Below, in pieces: positions 36,289 to 44,969 of a stretch of DNA of 64,000 nucleotides; position 1 is the first letter of the stretch, and every line of letters starts with the position of its first letter. Below the pieces are notes generated by a model. It was not told the DNA's origin and made no database searches. It saw only the letters and a program-made list of their open reading frames with translations. Source of the stretch: an uncultured Coriobacteriia bacterium (GTDB lineage: Bacteria > Actinomycetota > Coriobacteriia > Coriobacteriales > QAMH01); NCBI GenBank assembly GCA_948466335.1, contig CAOKAE010000001.1, positions 98,664 through 162,663 of the forward strand. Reading direction: 5' to 3'. The position numbers were made by a program, and so were the translations under genes.

Positions 36289-37788
36289 TTAGCACCGTTC
36301 CTTGATGAGCAAGGTGAGTTGTTCGATTTGGTCGAACAACATCCGGTTGTCCTTCTGGTCACGCTCTATCTTGTTGACGCTGTGCATGACCGTCGTATGG
36401 TCGCGACCGCCGAACTTCTTTCCGATTGACTCGAGCGATTCCTCCGTCATGTAGCGGGAGAGGTAGATCGCGATGTGGCGGGGGGTCGTGATGCCCTTCG
36501 ACCGCTTCGAGGAGATCATGTCCTCGTGGGTGATGTTGAAGAAGCGCTCGACCTCGCTTTGGATGAGGGCAATGTCGACCTGCTTGTCCTGAATGGTCGG
36601 GAAGAAGTCCTGGAGCAGCTCCTGCGCTTCCTCGATGCTGATGTCGTTCTTCTTGAGCAGCGTCATATTGCTCACCAGGCGCGTGATGGCACCTTCCATT
36701 TCCCTGATGTTGGATGTCGCGACCTCCGCGAGGTAGGACAGCACGTCATCCGGGATGTTTCCGTAGAAGCTCGTGTGCTGGTTCACGCGGGAGAGGTAGT
36801 TCTTCAGAATCGCCAGGCGCGTCTCGTAATCGGGGGGTTTGATGTCCGCGAGCAGTCCCGAGATGAAGCGCGAGCGCATGCGGTCATCCATGTCGATATC
36901 CTTCGGCGCGCGATCGGCGGAGAGGACGATTTGCTTGTTCCTGTTGGTCATCTCGTTGAAGATGTTGAACAGTTGGTTGATGGTCTCGTCCTTGCCTTCG
37001 AGGTACTGGACGTCATCGACGAGGAGAATGTCTACCTGGTGGTATTTGCTGTTGAAGGTTCCCCATTGGTTGTGTTGCGTGGCCTCGACGTAGTCGTTGA
37101 GGAACTTGTTCGCCGAGACGTAACGCGTCGCCATGCGCGGGAAGTTCTGCATGGCATAGTTCGCGATAGCGACGAGCAGGTGCGTCTTTCCCAGGCCCGA
37201 GTTTCCGTAGATGAAAAGCGGGTTGTAGGCGATGCCCGGCTGTTCTGCGACCGCGAGGGCTGCACCGCGTGCGAATTCGTTTGACTTTCCCACGACGAAG
37301 GTGTCGAAGGTGCACTTCGAGAACAGCGCCTCGTCACCGCTCGTGGGAGATGAGGCGTATTCCCCGCCCATGCGTTCCGCCTCCTCGGCCGCCGCCATGT
37401 TCGGGGAGGAGACCTGGTTCGAGAGGCTGGATGGGTCGACGAACTGGTTCATCCAGTCGGGCTCTGTTTGCGGTTGTGTCTCGACCGGCACCGTGGCCGG
37501 CACTTGGGTGTTCGATGTCGGTTGCGCGGGAGTCTCCTTGGGCGTGTTGACTCCCAGCCCGACGGTGATGGGAGTTCCCGTGACCTGGAGCAGCTTTTCC
37601 TGTATTTCGCCGAGGTAGTTTTTGCGCACCCACGACTCCACGGGAGTGCTCTCGGCAAGCAGGACGAACTGGTCCCCGAAGACGCCAACGGGGGTCAGGA
37701 GGTTGAGGAAGACGGTCTTCGGGTCCTCCTCGTCGATGTCCTCGAGGAGGAGGGAAAGCGTCTTGTTCCAGATCTCATCTTTGTCCAT
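36289..37788 (-). CDS. dnaA: Chromosomal replication initiator protein DnaA
   Basis: AAA+ initiator that binds DnaA boxes and melts oriC. The 499 residues comprise an N-terminal domain I (to about 85), a Pro/Gln/Thr-rich linker (about 95-150), the AAA+ core with FVVGKSNEFARGAA, Walker A GNSGLGKTH and Walker B ILLVDDVQYLEGK, and the C-terminal DNA-binding domain ending GGRDHTTVMHSVNKIE. It lies 9 nt after an HATPase/winged-helix gene on the same strand, so the two are probably cotranscribed. Confidence 0.98.
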   Translation of the reverse strand: MDKDEIWNKTLSLLLEDIDEEDPKTVFLNLLTPVGVFGDQFVLLAESTPVESWVRKNYLGEIQEKLLQVTGTPITVGLGVNTPKETPAQPTSNTQVPATVPVETQPQTEPDWMNQFVDPSSLSNQVSSPNMAAAEEAERMGGEYASSPTSGDEALFSKCTFDTFVVGKSNEFARGAALAVAEQPGIAYNPLFIYGNSGLGKTHLLVAIANYAMQNFPRMATRYVSANKFLNDYVEATQHNQWGTFNSKYHQVDILLVDDVQYLEGKDETINQLFNIFNEMTNRNKQIVLSADRAPKDIDMDDRMRSRFISGLLADIKPPDYETRLAILKNYLSRVNQHTSFYGNIPDDVLSYLAEVATSNIREMEGAITRLVSNMTLLKKNDISIEEAQELLQDFFPTIQDKQVDIALIQSEVERFFNITHEDMISSKRSKGITTPRHIAIYLSRYMTEESLESIGKKFGGRDHTTVMHSVNKIERDQKDNRMLFDQIEQLTLLIKERC

Positions 37789-37797
37789 GGCAAAAAC

Positions 37798-38550
37798 CTA
37801 TCTGTTCAGGAATGCCAGACCCCGGTCGGTCAGCATTCTCTTCTTTCCGCCCTCTGTCTTCTGGAGAAGACCCATGTCCTCGAGCTTGTTGAGTGCGCGA
37901 TGTCCCGTCGACAGGCTGATATGGAGGTTTTGCTCGACCTCCGTCGGTCCCACGAGTCCCATTTCCTGCGCAAGGACGAGGATGTTGTACTCGCGTTCCG
38001 AAAGCTCCTGTTCCGCGTCCCTCTCCTGGCGTGGGGTCTCGCGGTAGACGACGGGTGTGGCCTGGGGCGCACTCTGATCGATTTGGATGGTGACAACCGT
38101 ACCCTCGCGTATGTTGTCCTCGATGATGAGGCGGCCGTTTGAGAAGCGCAGGTAATCCTTGACGGTGGGAAGGCCCGACCCGACACCGCGTATGTACTTG
38201 CGCATCTCCGTGGTTGCCGAGGTGAACCCCGGCAGCTGGGCGCGCTGCTTGTCCGTTATGCCCGGCCCCTGATCGGTGAATTTGATCGTGTTTCCGTTAT
38301 CGAGAATCGATATGCACGGATCTTTGAACTGGGCGTGGATGAAGTTCTCGCACACTTCCTTTATGACGGTGTAGGGAATGGAGCTTCCCTTCTGCTGTGC
38401 GAACTCGTAGGTCTTCGCTGCGATTTCCTCTATGTACTGGGCGATGTCCGTTGGCTCGATGTCGATGACACGAGGAGCCGAGAGAAGGTCGTCGTATACG
38501 GCGATGCGCGTAGGCGTGAGCTCCGGAATGTTCGATTCGAGGTTTCCCAT
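37798..38550 (-). CDS. HATPase_c ATP-binding protein with C-terminal winged helix, upstream of dnaA
   Basis: A 250-residue protein with a GHKL ATPase domain: N box EVCENFIHAQF (about 64-74), G1 FTDQGPGIT and G2 RGVGSGLPTVKDYL. No His phosphoacceptor domain is present, so it resembles anti-sigma kinases or detached kinase catalytic domains. A winged-helix region (about 185-245: TEVEQNLHISLSTGHRALNKLEDMGLLQ) follows. It is the gene nearest oriC on the left arm and leads directly into dnaA. A role in controlling dnaA expression or initiation is inference. Start follows AAGGA at long spacing. Confidence 0.72.
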   Translation of the reverse strand: MGNLESNIPELTPTRIAVYDDLLSAPRVIDIEPTDIAQYIEEIAAKTYEFAQQKGSSIPYTVIKEVCENFIHAQFKDPCISILDNGNTIKFTDQGPGITDKQRAQLPGFTSATTEMRKYIRGVGSGLPTVKDYLRFSNGRLIIEDNIREGTVVTIQIDQSAPQATPVVYRETPRQERDAEQELSEREYNILVLAQEMGLVGPTEVEQNLHISLSTGHRALNKLEDMGLLQKTEGGKKRMLTDRGLAFLNR

Positions 38551-39182
38551 GTGTAGCTGTTCCTTTTCATTTGTGATGGAAACCGTCAGTTATCCACAAT
38601 TCAAAACACTGTTGACAAGCAGCAAGAGTAGCAAATAACCCCGCTAAAACAATTTTTTATCACCAGAAGTGAAAAACACATTACGTAGTTTATCAGGTGT
38701 TTTCATAGTTATCCACATTATTTTCCACCTATGTTGATAAATCAGGGAAAACTGGAAAAGATAAGGGCGAAAAACAACTGGGAAAATGATGTCAAGTAGA
38801 AAAACGCAGGACAACGAAAAAGAATTGGATAGTTTTACACGTACATATGTTCCTTGATGTGGAAAACCTTTACACGAATGAGGAAAGAAAGGGGATGATG
38901 TGAAAAACCATTTCACCAAGAACAGAAAATAGAAGGAAAAGAGTGAAAAGCTGGGGAAAACGCTCTATATATGTGTAGAAGTCGCTTAGTTATCCACAGT
39001 ATTAACAAAGGCACGCATAGGGATTGTGAACAACTTGGGGATAACTCAAACTCCCCGCTCACGGTGATTCATGGTAATTGAATTGACATACAAGAAAAAT
39101 CTTGACTCTCTTTTCTACCACATATTACAATTCTGAAGCTTATCAGTAAGTAACGGGGAAATTTCCCTCAGGAGGAAACGTA
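38551..39182. other. oriC: Probable chromosomal origin oriC
   Basis: A 632-nt AT-rich non-coding spacer between the leftward HATPase-dnaA genes and rightward rpmH. Perfect DnaA boxes TTATCCACA occur at 38590-38598, 38709-38717 and 38990-38998, all in the plus orientation. Weaker relatives are seen (TTTTCCACC near 38721, GGGGATAAC near 39033). The stretch 38640-38960 is strongly A/T-rich and a candidate unwinding element. Gene orientation diverges here, as expected at an origin. The 3' end also contains the rpmH promoter, with TTGACA at about 39083. Confidence 0.85.
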
Positions 39183-39317
39183 ATGAAACGCACCTATCAA
39201 CCTAACAAGTGCAAGCGCGCGAAGTGCCACGGTTTTCGTTCCCGCATGGCCACGCGTGGTGGTCGTAACGTACTCAAGGCACGTCGTGCAAAGGGACGTA
39301 AGTGCCTGACGGTCTAG
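39183..39317 (+). CDS. rpmH: 50S ribosomal protein L34
   Basis: A 44-residue basic protein starting [19 protein letters not shown] and continuing [20 protein letters not shown], the complete L34 signature. It has three extra Cys residues compared with E. coli L34. Start follows CAGGAGG. It is the first gene of the rightward operon with rnpA, yidD, yidC, khpB and rsmG. Confidence 0.97.
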   Translation: MKRTYQPNKCKRAKCHGFRSRMATRGGRNVLKARRAKGRKCLTV

Positions 39318-39358
39318 AACCGTACCTTGTCAGTTTTGTTTTCTAGGACTGACCGCCT

Positions 39359-39697
39359 ATGAAGGGCACGATCAAGAGCAAAGAGGATGTGGAGCGTCTC
39401 TTCTCACAGGGGAGGCGCTCTACTTCGTCTTCCATGTCAATTATCGTTGGCAAAAGTGAGTCACCAAACCTTTGCAGATGTGCCTTCATAGCCGGCAAAA
39501 AGCTGGGACCTGCTCCCTTTAGGAGCCGCTGCAAGCGTGTCATGCGCGAAGTGGCGAGAAGTCTCGGGGCTCCTTGGAATGGCTACGACGTCGTGTTTCT
39601 CGCACGAAAGTCCGTGGCGTACGAGGATCACGAAGAGGTGACAAGGCAGGCGAGGAAGTGTCTTGCCAAGATGGGGATCATAGATGACTGCGGGTAA
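39359..39697 (+). CDS. rnpA: Ribonuclease P protein component
   Basis: The 112-residue protein subunit helps the RNase P RNA cut tRNA 5' leaders. The family motif is [20 protein letters not shown] (about 48-67), a variant of the RNR motif, and [17 protein letters not shown] starts the protein. It overlaps yidD by 14 nt. Confidence 0.94.
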   Translation: MKGTIKSKEDVERLFSQGRRSTSSSMSIIVGKSESPNLCRCAFIAGKKLGPAPFRSRCKRVMREVARSLGAPWNGYDVVFLARKSVAYEDHEEVTRQARKCLAKMGIIDDCG

Positions 39698-39932
39698 TCT
39701 CCTACATCACATGAGTTCGGTTCCCCGCCGTTTGGCAGTTTCATTGGTCGGGTTTTACCGGAAATATATCTCCCCGATGTTTCCTCCTTCCTGCCGTTAC
39801 GTGCCTACCTGCTCCGAATACGCTATGATTGCACTTCAGCGCTATGGTTTTATCAAGGGATCATGGATGGCAATCAAGAGAATCTGCCGTTGTCACCCTT
39901 GGCACCCGGGCGGTTATGACCCGGTACCGTAA
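39684..39932 (+). CDS. yidD: Membrane protein insertion efficiency factor YidD
   Basis: An 82-residue protein of the YidD family: [31 protein letters not shown] and [18 protein letters not shown] are the complete family blocks with conserved cysteines. It assists YidC in membrane insertion. It overlaps rnpA and precedes yidC. Confidence 0.95.
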   Translation: MTAGNLLHHMSSVPRRLAVSLVGFYRKYISPMFPPSCRYVPTCSEYAMIALQRYGFIKGSWMAIKRICRCHPWHPGGYDPVP

Positions 39933-39966
39933 TATGTGATTGCTATCCGTCGAGAGGTTAGTATTT

Positions 39967-40737
39967 ATGTGGGATGGAATTCTTAACGGCTGTGCAGCAG
40001 CCCTCTACGAGCTCGCAAAGCTCGTGGGTGACTGGGGTCTTGCCATCATCATTGTTACGCTCATCATTCGTCTCATTCTGTTTCCTGTTCAGAGAAAACA
40101 GCTCAAATCGAGTTTCGAGATGCAACAGGTACAGCCAAGAATGCAGGAGATTCAGAGGCTGTATGCTGGCGACCAGATGAAGATTCAGCAGGAGACGCAG
40201 AAACTCTACCAGGAAACGGGATTCAATCCCCTTGCCGGTTGCTTACCCCTGCTCATTCAGATGCCGATCTTCATCATCCTTTTCCAGGTTCTTCGCGACA
40301 AAATCGGCCAGTATGCCGGCGGAGAGCTTTCGGTCAGCTTCTACAACATTCTTCCTAACCTAACCCAAACGGTACCTGATGCTTTTAATCAGGACATTGT
40401 CTATGCTATTCCCTACATCATCTTCATGGTGCTGTTCATTGGCCTGTCGGTCACGCCCATGATTCTGCAGCTCAAGCAGAACCCCCAAAACAGGAGCCAG
40501 ATGACCATGATGCTCGGCATCATGGGTATCATGTTCACCTGGATGGCCTTCATCTCCCCCGCTGGCGTTATGTTGTACTGGGCCCTTTCCTCCGGTTTCG
40601 CCCTTGTGCAGCAGCTCATCACCCAGCGCGTTCTGAAGAAGGAAGCTGCCGAGAAGGAAGAGACGGTTTCCGCAAAACCCGTCAAGGTTAACGTCGAGCG
40701 TCGTGAGAAGAAGAAGCGCCCGACGAAGAAACACTAA
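39967..40737 (+). CDS. yidC: Membrane protein insertase YidC
   Basis: A 256-residue Gram-positive-type insertase without the large periplasmic domain. Five membrane segments are seen, with the positive groove Arg in IIRLILFPVQRKQ, QMPIFIILFQVLRD, and ALSSGFALVQQLITQR at the end, followed by a basic tail. No lipobox is visible. The start at 39967 follows GAGAGG; an in-frame start at 39940 lacks support. It sits between yidD and khpB. Confidence 0.94.
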   Translation: MWDGILNGCAAALYELAKLVGDWGLAIIIVTLIIRLILFPVQRKQLKSSFEMQQVQPRMQEIQRLYAGDQMKIQQETQKLYQETGFNPLAGCLPLLIQMPIFIILFQVLRDKIGQYAGGELSVSFYNILPNLTQTVPDAFNQDIVYAIPYIIFMVLFIGLSVTPMILQLKQNPQNRSQMTMMLGIMGIMFTWMAFISPAGVMLYWALSSGFALVQQLITQRVLKKEAAEKEETVSAKPVKVNVERREKKKRPTKKH

Positions 40738-40752
40738 AGCAGAGGAATCATC

Positions 40753-41331
40753 ATGAGCGAGGAATTCGAGAACGAAGAAGAATTCGAAGTCGAAGAGGAT
40801 GTCGATATCGATATTGAAGAGGATATTGACGCCGAGGAGACTGACGAGGAAAACGAGGAGAGAAACGAAGAGGATCTTGATGAGGTGGCAGACACCGCTA
40901 TCGAGGTTCTACGCACGATTCTCGCTCATTTCAACGCTGAGGGCGCCGAAATCAACGAGTACGAGGGTGACGAGCAGGAGATTATCCTCGATGTTGTTGG
41001 CGGTGACCTTGCCATCCTGATTGGTAGAAGAGGTCACACGCTCGAAGCCATCCAGACACTCGTGTCGAACATAACCAACCGCAAGCTCGGATACAGGTAT
41101 CCCATCACCGTCGATATCGAGAGCTACAAGCATAGGCAGCGCCAGAAGATAGAGTCCTTGGCCTATTCCGCGGCTTCTCGCGCTGATCGTCAGGATAGAG
41201 AAGTGAGCCTGCGCCCCATGAACCCGTATGAGCGCCGTCTTGTGCACATGGCGCTTCGCGATGACGAGCGTGTTGAGACGTATTCCGTCGGAGAAGAACC
41301 CAACAGGCACGTCGTAGTCGCCCCGGCATGA
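40753..41331 (+). CDS. khpB: RNA-binding protein KhpB/Jag
   Basis: A 192-residue RNA-binding protein. The usual Jag_N domain is replaced by a strongly acidic stretch (about residues 2-45). A KH domain follows with IGRRGHTLEAIQTLVSNI, then an R3H domain with RPMNPYERRLVHMALRDD and VETYSVGEEPNRHVVV. Position after yidC is conserved. Its last codons overlap rsmG by 4 nt (ATGA). Confidence 0.93.
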   Translation: MSEEFENEEEFEVEEDVDIDIEEDIDAEETDEENEERNEEDLDEVADTAIEVLRTILAHFNAEGAEINEYEGDEQEIILDVVGGDLAILIGRRGHTLEAIQTLVSNITNRKLGYRYPITVDIESYKHRQRQKIESLAYSAASRADRQDREVSLRPMNPYERRLVHMALRDDERVETYSVGEEPNRHVVVAPA

Positions 41332-41999
41332 TCTTCGATTCGTTAGACAGCACGAAGCAAGAGAAGATACGGGCGTATCTCGAATTAGTCATAGAAAAGA
41401 ATAAAGAAATCAATCTGACGAGGATTGATACCGAAGAAAAGGGAATGCTTCTCCATATAGAAGATTCCCTTTCTTGTCTTGATGAGTTCGAACGCCAGGA
41501 AGGAGAATTCCTCGATATTGGAACGGGAGGGGGTTTCCCCGGTGTCCCTCTTGCCATCGCATCAGGACGAACAGGCGTTCTTATAGATTCGGTCCAAAAG
41601 AAGGCCCGTGCCGTCCAAGAGATGATTGAAGAACTTGGATTGGATAATCAAATACAGGCATTGGGGGTAAGAAGCGAGGAACTTGCCCTCGACGTTGGTG
41701 AGAGATTTTCAACTGTTGTTGCAAGAGCGGTCTCTTCTTTACCTGTTGTCATGGAGTTGGCCACACCGCTTTTGACTCCCGAAGGAGAGCTTATAGCTCT
41801 TCGTGGAAAGGAAGACGAGGTTGATGAGACTCTCATTGAGAGCGTGAGCGAAAAACTTGGCCTTAGATTGATTTCGAAGAAGCACATATATATTAGTGAG
41901 ATTTACGAACGAACTATCTATGTCTTCAAAAAGGTGTCTCAACCAACGATTAAACTTCCACGAAGAAACGGAATGGCGCAGAAACGACCTCTTTCCTGA
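41328..41999 (+). CDS. rsmG: 16S rRNA (guanine-N7)-methyltransferase RsmG
   Basis: A 223-residue SAM-dependent methyltransferase that modifies the 16S 530 loop (G527 in E. coli). Key motifs are KNKEINLTRI, LDIGTGGGFPGVPLAIA for SAM, and RAVSSLPVVMELATPLL. It overlaps khpB by 4 nt. Two parS sites follow its stop. Confidence 0.95.
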   Translation: MIFDSLDSTKQEKIRAYLELVIEKNKEINLTRIDTEEKGMLLHIEDSLSCLDEFERQEGEFLDIGTGGGFPGVPLAIASGRTGVLIDSVQKKARAVQEMIEELGLDNQIQALGVRSEELALDVGERFSTVVARAVSSLPVVMELATPLLTPEGELIALRGKEDEVDETLIESVSEKLGLRLISKKHIYISEIYERTIYVFKKVSQPTIKLPRRNGMAQKRPLS

Positions 42000-42014
42000 T
42001 TTACCACCTGTTTG

Positions 42015-42030
42015 TGTTTCACGTGAAACA
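42015..42030. promoter_or_regulatory. parS: parS centromere site 1
   Basis: TGTTTCACGTGAAACA, a perfect 16-bp match to the bacterial parS consensus, upstream of parA. ParB nucleates here. Confidence 0.93.
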
Positions 42031-42051
42031 TGGACGAGCTGTGATTCACCT

Positions 42052-42067
42052 TGTTTCACGTGAAACA
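42052..42067. promoter_or_regulatory. parS: parS centromere site 2
   Basis: A second perfect TGTTTCACGTGAAACA, 37 bp from the first in the rsmG-parA gap. Confidence 0.93.
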
Positions 42068-42145
42068 CAGAACGAAAGTAGTGTATATTGTGGGCAAGGT
42101 CAGTTTCCTTCAAACATTGATTGAAGATCCATAGAAAGGAACGAC

Positions 42146-42961
42146 GTGAAATTCAAAGAAGCAAAACGCAAAGATGCATCCAAGGAAACACTTGTCCTTG
42201 CGGTTATCAACCAAAAGGGCGGCGTTGGTAAATCCACCACAGCCGTGAACCTTGGTGCAGCCCTGGGGGAGAAAGGTTACAAGGTCCTCCTTGTCGATTT
42301 GGATGCGCAAGGCAACGCGACGACTGGTGTTGGCTATGATAAGACCCAATGCGAGCTCAGCACCTATAACTGTCTGGTTGACGATGATATAAACGTTTCA
42401 GAGGTTGTAAGCGATATCGATACCAAAAACATGTGGCTTCTTCCTGCGACGATTGATCTTGCCGGTGCAGAGACGAAGCTCGTTGATGAGATTGCCCGCG
42501 AGTTTCGCCTGAACGACGCATTAAAGGAAGTTAAGGATGACTTTGACTTCATCTTGGTTGACTGCCCGCCGTCACTTGGCCTGTTGACGGTAAACGCTCT
42601 TGCAGCAGCAAACCAATTGATCATTCCAATTCAATGCGAGTTCTATGCACTCGAAGGTTTGTCAAAAATCATCGATTCGATGAATATGGTCAAAAAACGC
42701 ATTAATCCGAAACTTGACGTATTTGGTGTTGTCATCACGATGTATGACAAGAGAACGACGCTTTCCAAGGATGTTGCAAACGAGGTCGAAAACGTGTTTG
42801 GAGACAAGGTCTTCAAAACGCGTATTCCTCGCACGGTACGCATTTCTGAGGCACCAAGCTACGGTGAGCCGATTACCGAATATGATTCCAGTGGGAAGGG
42901 CGCTGAAGCATATAGGGATTTGGCAAAGGAAGTCATTAAACGTTACAAGAAACTTAGCTGA
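42146..42961 (+). CDS. parA: Chromosome partitioning ATPase ParA
   Basis: A 271-residue Walker-type ATPase that, with ParB-parS, segregates origins. Deviant Walker A is INQKGGVGKSTTAVNLG (about 22-38), Walker A' LVDLDAQGNATTG and Walker B ILVDCPPSLGLLTVNAL. The start is GTG after AGAAAGGA. parB follows after 14 nt. Two parS sites lie just upstream. Confidence 0.96.
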   Translation: MKFKEAKRKDASKETLVLAVINQKGGVGKSTTAVNLGAALGEKGYKVLLVDLDAQGNATTGVGYDKTQCELSTYNCLVDDDINVSEVVSDIDTKNMWLLPATIDLAGAETKLVDEIAREFRLNDALKEVKDDFDFILVDCPPSLGLLTVNALAAANQLIIPIQCEFYALEGLSKIIDSMNMVKKRINPKLDVFGVVITMYDKRTTLSKDVANEVENVFGDKVFKTRIPRTVRISEAPSYGEPITEYDSSGKGAEAYRDLAKEVIKRYKKLS

Positions 42962-42975
42962 GACGGAGGACGCTC

Positions 42976-43824
42976 ATGGCTACGAAAAAAGGCGGGCTTG
43001 GAAAGGGCCTAAGCGCACTTATTGCGGATGCTTCGATGGAATCCGGGAGCGGTTCTTCGCAGGAAGAGCTTCTGATAACGCAGATTCAACCAAATCCTGA
43101 TCAGCCGCGAAAGGTTTTTGACGAAGAAGAGCTCGCAAATCTCGCCGATTCTATTCGCAAGGAAGGTCTTCTTCAGGCGATTATCGTGCGTCCTAAAGAC
43201 GGCATGTATCAGATTGTAGCCGGTGAGAGGCGTTGGCAGGCAAGCAAGATTGCGGGACTGGAGTCCGTCCCCGTACGCATCATCGAGATGGATGACGAAC
43301 AGGCGCTTAGAATCGCCCTCGTCGAGAACTTGCAGAGATCTGACTTGAATGCCATAGAAGAGGCGCGTGGATACAAGGATTTGATGGCACGAGGAGACCT
43401 CACGCAGGCCGAGCTTGCCGCTGCCGTATCAAAATCGCGGTCCGCCGTCGCAAACTCGCTCAGGTTGCTTGACCTTCCCCAGCAAATACAGGATTACGTA
43501 TATGACGGGGCCCTCACGGCAGGTCATGCCCGTGCGATTCTCTCGATTCCCGAGGAGGAGAAGCGTACGAACCTTGCGGATAAGATCATCGCGGAGCATC
43601 TGACGGTGCGAGATGCCGAAAACATCGCACGTCTCGTCGCTTCTGGTTCGGGTGAGCGCGCAAAACGTGCCCCGATGCCGCGAACCTACAAGGTGGTGGC
43701 CAAGGAGCTGCGTCGCGAGCTGGATACGCAGGTGCGCATCAAGTCCTCGCGGGGCAAGAACAAGATTGAGATTGAGTTCAAGGACGAGGACGACCTGCAG
43801 AGGATCTTCAACCTGATCCGATAA
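42976..43824 (+). CDS. parB: Chromosome partitioning protein ParB
   Basis: A 282-residue CTP-dependent clamp that loads at parS. The N-terminal domain shows LGKGLSALIAD, IQPNPDQPRKVFDEEELANLADSI and the CTP-binding GERRWQAS motif. The helix-turn-helix reads LTQAELAAAVSKSRSAVANSLRLLDLP. A C-terminal dimerisation region ends IEIEFKDEDDLQRIFNLI. It is convergent with rlmN. Confidence 0.96.
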   Translation: MATKKGGLGKGLSALIADASMESGSGSSQEELLITQIQPNPDQPRKVFDEEELANLADSIRKEGLLQAIIVRPKDGMYQIVAGERRWQASKIAGLESVPVRIIEMDDEQALRIALVENLQRSDLNAIEEARGYKDLMARGDLTQAELAAAVSKSRSAVANSLRLLDLPQQIQDYVYDGALTAGHARAILSIPEEEKRTNLADKIIAEHLTVRDAENIARLVASGSGERAKRAPMPRTYKVVAKELRRELDTQVRIKSSRGKNKIEIEFKDEDDLQRIFNLIR

Positions 43825-43838
43825 GTGCGAACGACATA

Positions 43839-44885
43839 TTAGTCTTCAACACGTTGACGGAGCTGACCACAGGCTCCGTCAATGTCTTTTCCACGGGAGT
43901 TTCTGATGGAATTCTCTATTCCACGGGCTTCCAACTCGCGTGAGATGTGCGCGACCCTATCAGACGGAACCATCATGCCTTCATCCTCCTGACCCGACGT
44001 TATGGGATTCAGGGGAATCAGGTTGACGTGACAGAGCATGCCCTTGCAAAAGGAGACGAGAGCATCGATGTGTTCGTCATCATCGTTCACTCCCTTGATG
44101 GGGGCGTATTCGAGGGATGGCCGCCGTTTGGTGGTCTCACCATAATCCTTCAGCGCATGACGTAGCTCTTCAAGGGAGACGTTCGAGACGCCGGGCATGA
44201 GGGCGTTGCGGGTTTTCTGTATCGCCGCATGTAGCGAGACGGCGAGGGTGAACTGCTCTGGCTCTTGGGAGAAGCGGCGTATCCCCTCAAGAAGACCGCA
44301 GGTGGATACGGTGATGTGTCGCGCCCCAATACCCATTCCCGTCTTCGAATTCATACGCCGCAGCGCCGTGATGACGGCATCGTAGTTGAGAAAGGGCTCT
44401 CCTTGGCCCATGCACACCACGTTGGTTACGCGCATCTCAAAGTCCCTGGCAACGTACCTGACCTGATCGTACATCTCGCCACTCGTGAGGTTGCAGACGA
44501 AGCCGGCGCGTCCCGTTGCGCAGAAACTACATCCCATGGGGCAGCCGGCCTGCGAGGAGAAGCAGACCGTCAACCGGTCGCCGTCGGGGGAGGGTATTCC
44601 CACGGTTTCCACGCGTGCTCCGTTGGGAATCTCGAAAAGGTACTTTCTCGTTCCATCCTGGGAGACCTGGCGCGTGACGAGTTTGAGGGTTCCGATGAAG
44701 AAGTCACGGTCGAGCTGGTCACGGAGGCTCTTGGGTAGATTATCCATTTCAGAGATAATTTCGCAATCGCGAAGGTATAGCCACTCCTCGAGCTGCTTCA
44801 CGCGAAAGCGAGGCTGTCCAAGGTCCTTCATGAGCAGTTCGAGCTCATGGTGGTTCAGTGACTTGATATCGCGCTTTGCTTCCAT
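43839..44885 (-). CDS. rlmN: 23S rRNA (adenine-C2)-methyltransferase RlmN
   Basis: A 348-residue radical SAM methyltransferase that modifies A2503 of 23S rRNA (and A37 of some tRNAs). The cluster motif is CPMGCSFC, with TVCFSSQAG before it and GQGEPFLNYDAV, RHITVSTCGL and SLEYAPIKGVND downstream. The C-terminal catalytic Cys lies in KDIDGACGQL. The start at 44885 follows GGGG; longer upstream reading runs antisense through ddl and is not real. It is divergent from ddl. Confidence 0.95.
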   Translation of the reverse strand: MEAKRDIKSLNHHELELLMKDLGQPRFRVKQLEEWLYLRDCEIISEMDNLPKSLRDQLDRDFFIGTLKLVTRQVSQDGTRKYLFEIPNGARVETVGIPSPDGDRLTVCFSSQAGCPMGCSFCATGRAGFVCNLTSGEMYDQVRYVARDFEMRVTNVVCMGQGEPFLNYDAVITALRRMNSKTGMGIGARHITVSTCGLLEGIRRFSQEPEQFTLAVSLHAAIQKTRNALMPGVSNVSLEELRHALKDYGETTKRRPSLEYAPIKGVNDDDEHIDALVSFCKGMLCHVNLIPLNPITSGQEDEGMMVPSDRVAHISRELEARGIENSIRNSRGKDIDGACGQLRQRVED

Positions 44886-44969
44886 GAAAACCCCGTCTAG
44901 ACGCAGTGACAGCCAGTACGATACCATTTTGCCTGTCAATTCGCCCTGTTGCTCCATGAGAGGCCAACC

